A DNA stretch of 55,528 nucleotides from a virus. Within the stretch, counting starts at the first letter, position 1. Every line of letters starts with the position of its first letter. A program made the position numbers and the translations under genes. Below the pieces are notes generated by a model. That model saw only the letters and a program-made list of their open reading frames with translations, searched no databases and was not told the DNA's origin. The DNA lies in the IMG/VR virus record IMGVR_UViG_3300032236_001351, positions 1-55,528 of that record; one strand, written 5' to 3'. Below are positions 31,303-40,860 of the stretch, piece by piece.

Positions 31303-32165
31303 AAATTTGTTATCTTGATTTTTGGCCTGGCTTTGATATTAAGAGTAATTGGTTTAATCTTGTATTCAGAGAATTTTTTAATGATATTGAAATAGAATTT
31401 TCCAATGATGCAACTGATGCCGATATTATCATGGCATCTAGTTTCGGACAGGAAAAAATCAAAACAAAAGATCTCAAGTCAATAAAAATATTCTACACTG
31501 GAGAAAATGAAAGACCAGATCTTTCTTGGGCTGATTATTCCATGAGTTTTGATTTTGACACCTATGGAGGAAAGAATTTAAGGCTTCCTCATTGGTTACT
31601 TTATGTTAATTGGTGGAATGAACCTAACTTTTCTCATGCTCAAATTTCACTAGACCAATTAAATCGTGTATGGGATCCAGAAGAGATTTGGAATCGAGAA
31701 GGGTTCTGCTCTATCATGATTGGAAATCCAGTTCCAAACAGATTAGAAGTTGCTAAATTGATTGATTCTAATTTTGGTTCAGTCCATGCCTATGGAAAAG
31801 TTTTTGGAAATCCTTATCATGGAGACAAAGTTAAACTTCTTGAAAATTATAAATTTAATATTTGTTTTGAAAACTCCATTACTGACGGTTATGTGACCGA
31901 AAAGTTTCTTCAGGCTAAAGTGGCTGGATGTATTCCAATATATTATGGACATTCCTCTGTATCAAAAGATTTCAATCATATGTGTGCAATAAATTATGTA
32001 GATAATGAAGATATGGAAGCTTTTATGTCTCAAATGTATTTTTTTAAAGACAAAGATAAATTTATTCTGAAAGCTAAAGAACCCCTATTCCATGTAAAGC
32101 CTAATTTAGATTTTCTATATGCATTTTTGAAGGTTGTTTTTAATGGAAAGTTTACAAAAAATTAA
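31299..32165 (+). CDS. GT10 fucosyltransferase-like protein
   Basis: A 288-residue protein starting with TTG (31299) inside the preceding TGA. It has the alpha-1,3-fucosyltransferase plan: IFYTGENERPD, FDFDTYGGKNLRLPHWLLYVNWW, and the donor motif YKFNICFENSITDGYVTEKFLQAKVAGCIPIYYG, which in GT10 binds GDP-fucose. It therefore probably uses a GDP-L-sugar such as GDP-fucose or GDP-colitose made by the genes at 33039, 35569 and 36504. Acceptor unknown. Confidence 0.85.
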   Translation: MKICYLDFWPGFDIKSNWFNLVFREFFNDIEIEFSNDATDADIIMASSFGQEKIKTKDLKSIKIFYTGENERPDLSWADYSMSFDFDTYGGKNLRLPHWLLYVNWWNEPNFSHAQISLDQLNRVWDPEEIWNREGFCSIMIGNPVPNRLEVAKLIDSNFGSVHAYGKVFGNPYHGDKVKLLENYKFNICFENSITDGYVTEKFLQAKVAGCIPIYYGHSSVSKDFNHMCAINYVDNEDMEAFMSQMYFFKDKDKFILKAKEPLFHVKPNLDFLYAFLKVVFNGKFTKN

Positions 32166-33033
32166 TAATAAAATTATAGGTTCGTTTCAAAAGAACGAAC
32201 CTTTTTCTTTGATAAGAGTTGGTAATACTGAAGGATATTTTATTCAGTCTATCCACAACAAAATAGAACCTAAAGCTGAGTTTTTTAATTGGTTATATGC
32301 AACAGCTGGTGTTTGGCCAGTCGATATGAATTTCCTTTCTGGTCCTTGGTACGATGTAAATATTCAAGGTATGAAGAACGCAGATTATCTTGGATTCGTT
32401 GATATTTCTGGTGAAATTAATCGTGACCATAATTTCATGAATAATTTCAAAGGAGAGAAGTTTTCTGGTCTTGAACAAATTGAAATACTTGATCCAGGTC
32501 TACTTCTTAATAAAGACAAAATTATTGATCCTTGGACAAAATCTTTGAAAGATAAAAAAGTTTTAGTTGTATCAAGCCATAAAAATACCATAGAACACCA
32601 ATGGAATAGAATCGATTCTGTATGGATGGATCATAAAGAAAAAATTGTTCCTTTCGATTTGATTGGAGTTGTTCGATCTCCATTTAATCCTTTTGTTGAT
32701 GATAGACAATATCCTAATTGTAATTCTTGGTATGATTCTCTCCAAGCTATGAAAAAAGAGATCGATAATTATGATTATGATGTTCTTTTGGTTGGTGCTG
32801 GTGCATATTCTCCTGCCTTGGCAGACCATGCCAAAAGAAATAATAAAATAGGAATTACTCTCTGTGGAGCAATTCAGATATTTTTTGGTATATTAGGTTC
32901 CAGATGGGTTGTTAATCAGCATCATTATTCATTTTGGAATAGCCTATATAATGAATATTGGACTTATCCGCTAGAATCGGATTTACCGACAAACAAAAAC
33001 AATTTTGAAATTTTTGAAAAAGCTTATTGGTGA
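32143..33033 (+). CDS. Putative GT-D-like glycosyltransferase
   Basis: A 296-residue protein from ATG 32143 ([13 protein letters not shown]); an upstream TTG exists. The segment [13 protein letters not shown] recalls the R-x-G-D/N-x-E start of GT-D (DUF1792-type) enzymes; a later block reads [22 protein letters not shown] and [19 protein letters not shown], like their C-terminal nucleotide site. It overlaps GT10 by 23 nt. The family call is a pattern match. Confidence 0.5.
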   Translation: MESLQKINNKIIGSFQKNEPFSLIRVGNTEGYFIQSIHNKIEPKAEFFNWLYATAGVWPVDMNFLSGPWYDVNIQGMKNADYLGFVDISGEINRDHNFMNNFKGEKFSGLEQIEILDPGLLLNKDKIIDPWTKSLKDKKVLVVSSHKNTIEHQWNRIDSVWMDHKEKIVPFDLIGVVRSPFNPFVDDRQYPNCNSWYDSLQAMKKEIDNYDYDVLLVGAGAYSPALADHAKRNNKIGITLCGAIQIFFGILGSRWVVNQHHYSFWNSLYNEYWTYPLESDLPTNKNNFEIFEKAYW

Positions 33034-33038
33034 TTATT

Positions 33039-34055
33039 ATGAAAAAAGCGTTAATATGGGGTGTGGGTGGACAAGATGGATCATATCTTGCGGAATTTCT
33101 TTTAGAAAATGGATATGAAGTTCATGGGGTAAAGCGAAGAAGTTCTTCATATAATACTTCTAGAATAGACCATATTTTTGGTGATCCAAATTTCCATTTA
33201 CACTATGGAGATGTAACAGATTCTCTTAATGTTACTGCTCTTATTCAACAAATCAAACCAGATGAAATTTATAATCTGGCTGCTCAATCTCATGTTAAAG
33301 TTTCATTTGAAATTCCAGAATATACTGGAAATGTGGATGCCCTCGGAACTCTTCGGATTCTGGAATCTATTCGTCTTCTAGGTATTGAAGATAAAGTAAA
33401 ATTTTACCAAGCATCCACTTCTGAATTATATGGACTTGTTCAAGAAGTTCCTCAGAGTGAAACTACTCCTTTCTATCCAAGAAGTCCTTATGGTGTAGCA
33501 AAATTAGCCGGTTTCTGGTACGTTAAGAATTATCGAGAAGCCTATAACATTTTTGCATGTAATGGAATATTGTTTAACCATGAATCTCCAAGAAGAGGAG
33601 AAACATTTGTTACACAAAAAATCGTTCTTGGGTTGAATGATTTATTCAAAAAGAAATCTAAAATTCTTACCCTCGGTAATTTGAATTCTCTTCGCGATTG
33701 GGGACATGCATCTGATTATGTTAGAGCAATGCATTTAATGCTTCAGCATGATGTTGCTGATGATTTTGTTGTTTCTACTGGAGTCCAATATTCAGTTAGA
33801 CAATTTGTGGAATCTTGTGCTCCTTATTTTGGATTAAATATTGAATGGCAAGGTGAAGGTCTTAATGAAATTGGTGTCGATAGAACTACTGGAAAGACAA
33901 TTGTTAAAATTGATCCGAAGTATTTTAGACCAACAGAAGTAGAAACTCTTCTTGGTGATCCAACCAAAATTAAAACTGTTTTAGGATGGAAGCCTGAATA
34001 TTCATTTGAGGCATTAGTTGATGACATGTGTACGGCTGTGAGGAATAAAAAATGA
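33039..34055 (+). CDS. gmd: GDP-mannose 4,6-dehydratase
   Basis: A 338-residue short-chain dehydratase from ATG 33039 ([22 protein letters not shown]); a TTG frame start upstream is less likely. GVGGQDG is the NADP-binding loop, [13 protein letters not shown] binds the cofactor phosphate, STSELYG gives the active-site Ser/Thr-Glu, and [10 protein letters not shown] the Tyr-xxx-Lys pair; [13 protein letters not shown] is a Gmd hallmark. It makes GDP-4-keto-6-deoxy-D-mannose, the branch point to GDP-fucose and GDP-colitose. Confidence 0.95.
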   Translation: MKKALIWGVGGQDGSYLAEFLLENGYEVHGVKRRSSSYNTSRIDHIFGDPNFHLHYGDVTDSLNVTALIQQIKPDEIYNLAAQSHVKVSFEIPEYTGNVDALGTLRILESIRLLGIEDKVKFYQASTSELYGLVQEVPQSETTPFYPRSPYGVAKLAGFWYVKNYREAYNIFACNGILFNHESPRRGETFVTQKIVLGLNDLFKKKSKILTLGNLNSLRDWGHASDYVRAMHLMLQHDVADDFVVSTGVQYSVRQFVESCAPYFGLNIEWQGEGLNEIGVDRTTGKTIVKIDPKYFRPTEVETLLGDPTKIKTVLGWKPEYSFEALVDDMCTAVRNKK

Positions 34056-34753
34056 ATAAAATTATTTCGATGAGCGTATGGGGTGATAACCCCAGATATA
34101 TTATCGGTGCAAAGCGTCAAATCGAACTCGCTAAAAAATATTATCCTGATTGGAAAATTAGAATTTATACTGATAACATTCTAAATTTTGAGGATCAATC
34201 TGGTATTGAATTGTGTTTTGGTGATTCTGGAATATATGGGATGTTCTGGAGATTTTTGCCTATGTTCGAAGATCCAACTAATATTGTAATGGTTCGTGAT
34301 GCTGATAGTAGAATCACTATTAGAGAAGCAAGAGCTATTAATGAATGGTTGGAATCTGATAAAAACTTCCATGTTTTTAGAGATCATGATGCACACTTTG
34401 AATTTCCAATTATAGGATGTGCGTTTGCTTATAAAGGATGCTTTGGTACTGACCTCGAAGATTTCATGATCAAGTATGCTACTGATAATAAATTTTACCT
34501 AAGTGATCAATTTTTCCTCCGAGATTATATTTGGCCATTAGTAAAAAATAGTTGTATGGTTCATTCTATGAATGATGAAGGATGGTTCAAAGAAACACGA
34601 AACAAATTAAGGAATCGATATTCATTCTGTGGTAACGGTTATGATGAAAATGATATGCCATTATATGCGCCCTCATTACAAGAAATGTCTAATTTCGATC
34701 CTAAATGGGTTGCAGATGAATATAAATTTGACGAAGGGTTGGTAGATGAATAA
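34052..34753 (+). CDS. Glycosyltransferase-like protein (GT-A, DAD motif)
   Basis: A 233-residue protein. It opens [34 protein letters not shown], a phrase frequent in small glycosyltransferase-like proteins; [10 protein letters not shown] leads to [12 protein letters not shown], with a DxD metal motif. [12 protein letters not shown] and [12 protein letters not shown] follow as acceptor-side elements. It overlaps gmd by 4 nt (ATGA) and the next GT by 8 nt. The donor is unknown. Confidence 0.65.
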   Translation: MNKIISMSVWGDNPRYIIGAKRQIELAKKYYPDWKIRIYTDNILNFEDQSGIELCFGDSGIYGMFWRFLPMFEDPTNIVMVRDADSRITIREARAINEWLESDKNFHVFRDHDAHFEFPIIGCAFAYKGCFGTDLEDFMIKYATDNKFYLSDQFFLRDYIWPLVKNSCMVHSMNDEGWFKETRNKLRNRYSFCGNGYDENDMPLYAPSLQEMSNFDPKWVADEYKFDEGLVDE

Positions 34754-35582
34754 AAGTTTTTATATTGTTCCTGTTCATAATAAAGAAGAATTAATTAAAA
34801 GTGTTTTAGAAGGAATTGTTGATAACCATCAACGTAATGATGATGAGTTAAATATCATTTGTATTTTGGATGGATGTATAGATAAAACTGAAAGTATCAT
34901 AACAGATTTCATGAGGAATTTCATAACATATGAAATTGGTAATTTTTATATCCTTTTCCAAGAGGATGTTCATGAAATCAAATGTTTAAATTTTGGATTA
35001 CAGTATATTAAAAATAATCTGAATCCACAACCAAACGATTTAATATTCATGGTTCAAGATGATGTTATTATTGAAGAAAAAGGAATTAATGTAGCATTTC
35101 GACGTTTATTCGAAGATAGAAAAGATCTTGGATATGTTTCAATGAGACTTGGAGTTTCGTTACATGTTTCTAATGGTGAAATTAAAGAAAATAGATATAT
35201 GGAATCTGAATTTGGTCATTGGAATCAATTAAACTGGAAATTCCATTCTACTGTAGATTATGGTGTTTTTGTAGAATCAGAAATTGCGATAAGAAGCCCC
35301 ACTTGTACTCAATGGAAAAGATTTGAAGAATGTGGATTTTTCGATGAAAATCTTGCTCCGTGTGGATATGATTGTCATGATTTTAGTATCAGAATGAATA
35401 AAGCTGGTTATACTAATGGTATTTTTGCTTTGAAATTTAAAAGTGATGTTAATTGGGGTACAATGAGATCAGATAAACCCTCAAATTTCAATGATAAAAT
35501 TTCCCCTATATATGAGAGGAACAGAAAATATGTTGCCTCTAAACATAGTGATTATTTTGGAGTTATTGATGGAAAAGAATGA
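34746..35582 (+). CDS. GT2-family glycosyltransferase
   Basis: A 278-residue protein with SFYIVPVHNKEELIKSVLEGI and NIICILDGCIDKTESII, the first nucleotide-site strands of GT2 enzymes, and the metal-site DD in FMVQDDVIIEE. The segment SPTCTQWKRFEECGFFDENLAPCGYDCHDFSIRMNKAGY matches the ED/Q-type acceptor region. Its end overlaps the next gene (ATG 35569) by 14 nt. Soluble; acceptor unknown. Confidence 0.78.
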   Translation: MNKSFYIVPVHNKEELIKSVLEGIVDNHQRNDDELNIICILDGCIDKTESIITDFMRNFITYEIGNFYILFQEDVHEIKCLNFGLQYIKNNLNPQPNDLIFMVQDDVIIEEKGINVAFRRLFEDRKDLGYVSMRLGVSLHVSNGEIKENRYMESEFGHWNQLNWKFHSTVDYGVFVESEIAIRSPTCTQWKRFEECGFFDENLAPCGYDCHDFSIRMNKAGYTNGIFALKFKSDVNWGTMRSDKPSNFNDKISPIYERNRKYVASKHSDYFGVIDGKE

Positions 35583-36507
35583 TAAAATTTATGTTGCTGG
35601 ACATACAGGATTAGTTGGTTCAGCTATTGTCAGAGAATTGCAAAAACAAGGTTATAGCAATATTATCACCAAGACAAGGCTTGGGCTCGATCTTACGAAT
35701 CAACAAGAAGTAGAAGATTTCTTTAAAGAATTTAAACCGAAGTTTGTATTCTTAGCTGCTGCTAAAGTCGGTGGAATAAATTATAATAAGACATATCCAG
35801 CAGATTTTATTACAGAAAACCTTTTGATTCAAACTAATGTAATCAAAAGTGCATATGAAAATGGCTGTGAAAAGTTGTTATTTCTTGGTTCAGCATGTGT
35901 ATATCCCAAAGTAACAGAGCAACCTATTAAAGAAGAATATTTAATGACTGCTCCGCTTGAACCTACTAATAATGCTTATGCGATAGCAAAGATTGCTGGC
36001 ATGACAATGTGTCAGAAATATAAGCAACAATATGGCTTTAATTGTATTAGTGTAATGCCAACAAATCTATACGGGATTAATGATAGATTCAATATAGAAA
36101 ATGGTCATGTGATTCCTGGACTTATTAATAAGTTTGTGAGCGCAAAAGAAAACAATGATTCTTCTATTACTTGCTGGGGTGATGGTTCTCCCACTAGAGA
36201 ATTCATGTTCTCTGACGATTTAGCAGATGCTTGTGTTTTTCTTATGAACAATTACGATTCTGAAGAAATTATCAACGTGAGTATAGAAAATGAAATCACA
36301 ATGAAAGAATTATCTGAAAAGCTTAAACAACTTGTTGATTTTAAAGGGGAAATTATTTGGGACACAACTAAACCAAATGGAACACCTCGTCGTGCAGTAT
36401 GTAATGAAAAATTATATTCTCTTGGGTGGCGTCCAAAGTATGAACTGGATGAAGGTTTAAAGATTACTATTGATTGGTATATGAATAATAGGGAGTCGTG
36501 CAAATGA
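35569..36507 (+). CDS. GDP-L-fucose synthase / GDP-colitose synthase-like epimerase-reductase
   Basis: A 312-residue enzyme read from ATG 35569 (MEKNDKIYVAGHTGLVGSAIV); longer in-frame starts run through the upstream gene and lack the loop at the N-terminus. GHTGLVGSA binds NADP; LLFLGSACVYPK and NNAYAIAKIAGMTM give the Ser and Tyr-xxx-Lys set of GMER; MPTNLYGINDRF is also conserved. It carries out 3,5-epimerisation/4-reduction of GDP-4-keto-6-deoxymannose in fucose synthesis. With ColD next door it may instead be the 5-epimerase/4-reductase ColC; sequence alone does not separate them. Confidence 0.85.
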   Translation: MEKNDKIYVAGHTGLVGSAIVRELQKQGYSNIITKTRLGLDLTNQQEVEDFFKEFKPKFVFLAAAKVGGINYNKTYPADFITENLLIQTNVIKSAYENGCEKLLFLGSACVYPKVTEQPIKEEYLMTAPLEPTNNAYAIAKIAGMTMCQKYKQQYGFNCISVMPTNLYGINDRFNIENGHVIPGLINKFVSAKENNDSSITCWGDGSPTREFMFSDDLADACVFLMNNYDSEEIINVSIENEITMKELSEKLKQLVDFKGEIIWDTTKPNGTPRRAVCNEKLYSLGWRPKYELDEGLKITIDWYMNNRESCK

Positions 36508-37676
36508 AGTGGCGTCTTATGGAGGATGCCATTACCTTCTCTGATAGAGTTAAAATGGCTACTTTTGCTTTGACAGCAAAACAATTTACTAATGGTCCTA
36601 AAGTTCGTGAATTTGAAAAGGAATGGAGTAAATGGTTAGGATGTGAGTATTCTTTATTTGTTTCTTCTGGGAGTACTGCTAATTTTCTTTTAGTTGCAGC
36701 TGCTATTGAATATTATGGTTTAAAAAAAGGAGATAAAGTTCTTCTTCCTGCTTGTACATGGATGACAAACGTTGCTCCAATTATTCAGTTGGGACTAGAA
36801 CCTATTTTTTGTGATATTCAGTTATCTGATTTTAGTTTTGATGAAAATGAATTAAAAAGAATCGCCAAAAAACATAAAGATATTAAATTAATTTTCGTTA
36901 CTCATTTATTGGGGTTTTCTTCAAAGAGCAGAATTAACGGAACACTCAAAGATCTTTTTCCTAAAGCACACATCATGGATGATATATGTGAATCTCATGG
37001 TTGTAAATTTGAAAATGGAAATAAGGTTGGATCAGATAATTCGAGTATTGGATCTACTTTTAGTTGCTATTTTGGTCATCATCTCACAGCAATAGAGGGT
37101 GGATTTGTTTCTACTAATAATCCAGAATTATATGATTTAATGAAGATGAAGCGTAGTCATGGAATGGCTAGAGAATCCGTAAATTATGAACACTACGCAG
37201 AATTCTATCCATACGTAGATAAACAATTTCTTTTTGTTACTGATGGTTATAATTTCCGAAATACTGAAATTAGTGCTGCTCTTGGGTTATCACAACTTAA
37301 AAGGCTGGATAAAAATATTGAGATTAGAAATAATAATTTCAAAGAATTTTGTGATATAAGAGATGATTTTTCTCACTTATTCATGCCAGTAGAGTTTACT
37401 GACACAGCTAGTAATTTTTGTTTTCCATTCATTTGTTTAAATGGAGATATTAAGAATAGACTTCAAAAAGCTTTTATTGATAATGGAGTTGAATATCGTC
37501 CGATTGTTTCTGGAAATTTATTGAGACAACCATTCCTTAAAGATTATAAGATGGAAACAAAACGAAATGTTACTAATGCCAATATCATTCATGACTTTGG
37601 TCTTTATATTGGTAACAGTCAATTTGTTGGAAAAAAACATATGAATTTATTAAGTGAAATTTTGGATAACCTATGA
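36504..37676 (+). CDS. colD: GDP-4-keto-6-deoxymannose 3-dehydratase-like PLP enzyme (ColD-like)
   Basis: A 390-residue DegT/ColD-family enzyme from ATG 36504, which overlaps the previous stop (ATGA). PLP-site features are SSGSTANFLL, LPACTWMTNVAPI, and DDICESHG (Asp to the PLP nitrogen). The Schiff-base region reads FSCYFGHHLTAIEGG, with His192 where aminotransferases have Lys. Loss of the Lys in favour of His is the hallmark of ColD, which removes the C3 hydroxyl using glutamate to regenerate PMP. Size equals E. coli ColD (388). It would act on the Gmd product. Confidence 0.82.
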   Translation: MKWRLMEDAITFSDRVKMATFALTAKQFTNGPKVREFEKEWSKWLGCEYSLFVSSGSTANFLLVAAAIEYYGLKKGDKVLLPACTWMTNVAPIIQLGLEPIFCDIQLSDFSFDENELKRIAKKHKDIKLIFVTHLLGFSSKSRINGTLKDLFPKAHIMDDICESHGCKFENGNKVGSDNSSIGSTFSCYFGHHLTAIEGGFVSTNNPELYDLMKMKRSHGMARESVNYEHYAEFYPYVDKQFLFVTDGYNFRNTEISAALGLSQLKRLDKNIEIRNNNFKEFCDIRDDFSHLFMPVEFTDTASNFCFPFICLNGDIKNRLQKAFIDNGVEYRPIVSGNLLRQPFLKDYKMETKRNVTNANIIHDFGLYIGNSQFVGKKHMNLLSEILDNL

Positions 37677-38455
37677 ACAATATGAAAGAATATTCAGTGG
37701 TATTTGTTGGACCAGTAAGAAATTGTGGTAAATATCTTAAAGACGTATTTAAAAATATCGAAAGAATTGGTGGACTATTTAAATCATATTCTTGTGTATT
37801 TGTTGAATCAGATTCATCAGATAACAGCTTAGAAATTCTAGAAGAATATTCTAAGAAAAATGACAATGTTTATGTAGCAAGTTTAGGTGATTTGGAACCA
37901 AGAATTAAATCAAGAACTGTTAGAATTGCTACAGCAAGAAACTGTGCTATTCAAATATGTGAAGAAAAAGGATTACTTGATACACATGATTTTTATATTC
38001 AAATGTGTGTTGATGATGTAATGGCCCAGGAAATGGATCTAGAAGGAATTAAAAGTTGTTTCAAGCATGATTTATCCATTTGGGATGTGATGACATCTAA
38101 TCAAAATACATATTATGATCTCTGGACTCTTCGTAAAAAAGGATGGGTAGATTACGATTGTTGGTATGAGGTTCAGGCTAGACCAGATTATATGTCTTTC
38201 GAAGATGCAAAGAACATATTTGTTCAGTCAAGATTTATTAAGATTCCAAAGGATTATGGATTAATTGAAGTGGATTCTGCTCATGGAGGATTCTCTATTT
38301 ACAAATCTTCAATTGTAAAAGGTTGTCGATATAGAGGTTATAATGAGAAAAATAATTTTGAAGAATCTGATATTATTTCCTTCTGTGAAGGAGTTAAGGC
38401 CAAAGGGGGAAGAATTTACATCAATTCTGAGTTAATTAATATTAAGGATAACTAA
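37673..38455 (+). CDS. Glycosyltransferase-like protein (CAP59-like pattern)
   Basis: A 260-residue protein with VVFVGPVRNCGKYLKDVFKNIERIGGLF and CVFVESDSSDNSLEILEEY, like CAP59-type mannosyltransferases; RIATARNCAIQICEEKG and MCVDDVMAQEM follow, the latter as the metal site. SAHGGFSIYKSSIV is a typical acceptor-side strand. The ATG overlaps the ColD stop. A GDP-sugar donor would fit its neighbours; this is inferred. Confidence 0.6.
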   Translation: MNNMKEYSVVFVGPVRNCGKYLKDVFKNIERIGGLFKSYSCVFVESDSSDNSLEILEEYSKKNDNVYVASLGDLEPRIKSRTVRIATARNCAIQICEEKGLLDTHDFYIQMCVDDVMAQEMDLEGIKSCFKHDLSIWDVMTSNQNTYYDLWTLRKKGWVDYDCWYEVQARPDYMSFEDAKNIFVQSRFIKIPKDYGLIEVDSAHGGFSIYKSSIVKGCRYRGYNEKNNFEESDIISFCEGVKAKGGRIYINSELINIKDN

Positions 38456-38458
38456 AAG

Positions 38459-38466
38459 CATAAATA
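38459..38466 (+). promoter_or_regulatory. Late-type promoter variant CATAAATA
   Basis: Differs from TATAAATA at the first base, 34 nt before ATG 38501. It overlaps the left arm of the hairpin at 38463. Confidence 0.5.
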
Positions 38467-38495
38467 CTATTATTGTCAAAATAATAGTATTTTTC
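38463..38495 (+). terminator. AT-rich 12-bp hairpin with T tail
   Basis: AATACTATTATT (38463-38474) and AATAATAGTATT (38480-38491) are perfectly complementary around GTCAA, followed by TTTC. It closes the sugar island and overlaps the late promoter of the next gene. Confidence 0.6.
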
Positions 38496-38500
38496 TATAA

Positions 38501-39547
38501 ATGAGTAATGTTATATTTCTAATTGGTGGGCCAGGATCTGGCAAAGATTTAATTATTAAAGAATTAAATAACAACTATGTTCTAAAGGAATATAATTTAG
38601 AGCAGGTTAAACATATCTCTTCGTTGGATGAGGATTGTATTATCTCATCCAACGCTTATAAACTTGATGATATTTTATCAGCACATAATTCATTAGCTGA
38701 AAGTCATAATATTTCAGCTATTTACGTTGATGTCACTGATGACGTTTCTAAAGAAAGATTATCATCAAGAAATCTAAATGAAGATGTTCGTATAGAACGA
38801 TTAGTTGAATCTAAACTCAATATTACTACGTTCGAAGAGACTTTTAAATCGATACATTATGTCGATAATAGTTTCGAAAAAGGATCTAATGAAATAAACA
38901 AACAAATTGCAGATCTTATTGAGTCTTATTCTGATACTTTTCTATCAAGTAAGAGAAGTAAAGGATTGGAATCAGCAAAAAGGAACAGAGTTCTTTATAA
39001 AAAGAAAATTCAAGCTGATACTAAAGCAAGTATAACGATGACTCCTCCTCAACTGGATAAACAAACTAAAGATTTTATGGATATAAAGTTGAGAAAAAAA
39101 CTTGGACATAATCTGAAAAAGGTAGAGGAAGATCAAGATTATTCGAATTTCAAGAACGACAAAGAAACAAAAAAACAAAAGAAGATTTCAAGAACAGATT
39201 TACTTTCAAAAATGATTCCAAAGAAAGGAATTGGTCCTGTGTATGATACCAGAGAAACTGGTGACACTGCATTGATTCATACATACAGTGGTGGAAAGGC
39301 ATTTGAATCTTATGACAATCTAGATGAATTTTTAGATGAGGCCGTAGATTCTCCAAACGCAGCAGATACTGGTTTATTTGGTGCTGTAAATAGTCCAAAT
39401 GTGAACCAGAGTAATGATAAACCTTTATTTGGATATCAAGTTTCGACAAAAAAGAATAAGAACAGAAAAAAGAATTTTGAAACTGATAAAGAAGTTCAAA
39501 AAGAATCGACAATTAAAAAAGTAAAGAAAATACTTTTCAAAGGGTAA
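38501..39547 (+). CDS. P-loop kinase-like protein with long C-terminal extension
   Basis: A 348-residue protein. Residues 1-145 form a P-loop domain: SNVIFLIGGPGSGKDLII (Walker A GGPGSGKD), then AIYVDVTDDVSKERLSSRN, like small nucleotide kinases. Residues 150-348 are polar and basic, with a low-complexity segment (VDSPNAADTGLFGAVNSPNVNQ). Similar P-loop proteins occur beside structural genes in T4-like marine phages. Substrate unknown. The ATG lies just after a TATAAATG sequence; no strong ribosome site is visible. Confidence 0.65.
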   Translation: MSNVIFLIGGPGSGKDLIIKELNNNYVLKEYNLEQVKHISSLDEDCIISSNAYKLDDILSAHNSLAESHNISAIYVDVTDDVSKERLSSRNLNEDVRIERLVESKLNITTFEETFKSIHYVDNSFEKGSNEINKQIADLIESYSDTFLSSKRSKGLESAKRNRVLYKKKIQADTKASITMTPPQLDKQTKDFMDIKLRKKLGHNLKKVEEDQDYSNFKNDKETKKQKKISRTDLLSKMIPKKGIGPVYDTRETGDTALIHTYSGGKAFESYDNLDEFLDEAVDSPNAADTGLFGAVNSPNVNQSNDKPLFGYQVSTKKNKNRKKNFETDKEVQKESTIKKVKKILFKG

Positions 39548-39551
39548 AAGA

Positions 39552-40319
39552 ATGTCTTTAGAAAAAAAGCTGTTAAGTAAAATCATTTCTGAGCAAGAAA
39601 TAGAAGAAATTTTTGAAGAGAGAGAAACCTCTCTTCGAAGATATATTAAAATGATTGGATTAAATTGGAAAAATTTATCACAAGAACAGATTGATAAAAT
39701 TTCTGATTCACAGGCATACAAACAATACAAAGCATTACGTTCAATCAAATACAAACAGCAACAAGCGGGAATTAAGGAAGACATTCCATCTATTGCTCCA
39801 AAGAAATATGAACCAAGCAAACGATACAAATATTCAGATCCAACACATGTTGCTCGTCAAGCTTATTATGCCGGATTAATTAATAAAGGTTATTCAGTAA
39901 TGAAAACACCTCCTTTGTATAAGAGTATTGGTCCAAAGGGGTATAAAGCACGTCCAGTAGGTAAAATTACTTTTGGAAAACTTGGTGTTAGTGCTTCTGG
40001 TCAACCAAAAACAGTAGATACAATAACACGAAGAGAACTAAAAAAGAAAAAAGAATATACTGGTAAAACTGCAAAATACGAAGAGTTTAATGGTCTTCAG
40101 GAAGCTGATTCTATCAAAAAGAAAGCTATTCCTAAGATGACTAACATGAAAGAAGTCAAACCAGAAGATGAAAAACAATGCGAAAAACAATATGAAATTA
40201 CAAAAACATTAACTGGCGAAAAACAAGAAACAAATACCATTCAGATTAATCCTAATATGAAAATAATTAGAAAATCTGATAAAGATAAAGAAGATAAAAA
40301 AGAAAAGAAGAATGATTAA
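39552..40319 (+). CDS. Hypothetical basic, low-complexity-rich protein
   Basis: A 255-residue Lys-rich protein. The N-terminal third is helical (SLEKKLLSKIISEQEIEEIFEERETS); the middle holds KRYKYSDPTHVARQAYYAGLINKGY, KSIGPKGYKARPVGKITFGKLG; the C-terminus is charged and ends KDKEDKKEKKND. It may bind nucleic acid or be a minor virion component; I do not recognise the family. It overlaps the nucleotidase gene by 8 nt. AAAGGGTAAA serves as a weak ribosome site. Confidence 0.65.
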   Translation: MSLEKKLLSKIISEQEIEEIFEERETSLRRYIKMIGLNWKNLSQEQIDKISDSQAYKQYKALRSIKYKQQQAGIKEDIPSIAPKKYEPSKRYKYSDPTHVARQAYYAGLINKGYSVMKTPPLYKSIGPKGYKARPVGKITFGKLGVSASGQPKTVDTITRRELKKKKEYTGKTAKYEEFNGLQEADSIKKKAIPKMTNMKEVKPEDEKQCEKQYEITKTLTGEKQETNTIQINPNMKIIRKSDKDKEDKKEKKND

Positions 40320-40803
40320 TTGTTCTATTTTTGTTGATATGGATGGAGTTTTAGTTGATCTGGATGCAGGTCTAAAGAAACTTGACAGATCATATAAAAT
40401 GGAAAATAAAGGACCATTAATTCCAATAGACCTAAAAACAAAAATTCTTAATACCCCAAAGTTTTGGGCTAATTTACCTAAAACTTCTGATTTTGATGAA
40501 CTATGGAATGTTGTTAGTGATTTAAATCCTAAAATTTTGACTGCTAATTCTATTTGGGACTCAAGAGCAAAGCAAGATAAATGGGAATGGGTACAGAAAA
40601 ATTGCGAAATACCTAATTATAATTTTTATTGCGTTTTAAGAAACGAGAAGCAATTATTCGCTAAAACAAATGGCCATCCTAATATTCTAATCGATGATTA
40701 TGATTTAAATTGTGAAGAATGGGAAAAACGAGGTGGAATATCCATTTTACATGAAAATTCCAAAAATACAATTAAACAACTCAAAATTCTTTTAAATATT
40801 TGA
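40312..40803 (+). CDS. HAD-family 5'-nucleotidase-like phosphatase
   Basis: A 163-residue protein with the HAD motif I SIFVDMDGVLVDLDAG (nucleophile Asp and acid/base Asp), motif II KILTAN, motif III around KQLFAKTNGHPN and motif IV NILIDDYDLNCEEW. This matches phage 5'(3')-deoxyribonucleotidase-like proteins, which hydrolyse nucleotide phosphates. It is read with the P-loop gene cluster and ends before a late promoter. Confidence 0.75.
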   Translation: MINCSIFVDMDGVLVDLDAGLKKLDRSYKMENKGPLIPIDLKTKILNTPKFWANLPKTSDFDELWNVVSDLNPKILTANSIWDSRAKQDKWEWVQKNCEIPNYNFYCVLRNEKQLFAKTNGHPNILIDDYDLNCEEWEKRGGISILHENSKNTIKQLKILLNI

Positions 40804-40807
40804 TTTT

Positions 40808-40815
40808 TATAAATA
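40808..40815 (+). promoter_or_regulatory. T4-type late promoter
   Basis: TATAAATA 45 nt before ATG 40861. It probably drives the structural and internal-protein genes through 44288. Confidence 0.8.
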
Positions 40816-40860
40816 ATAAGATATAAGCTTACCCAACAATTCAACTATAGGAAAACGATC

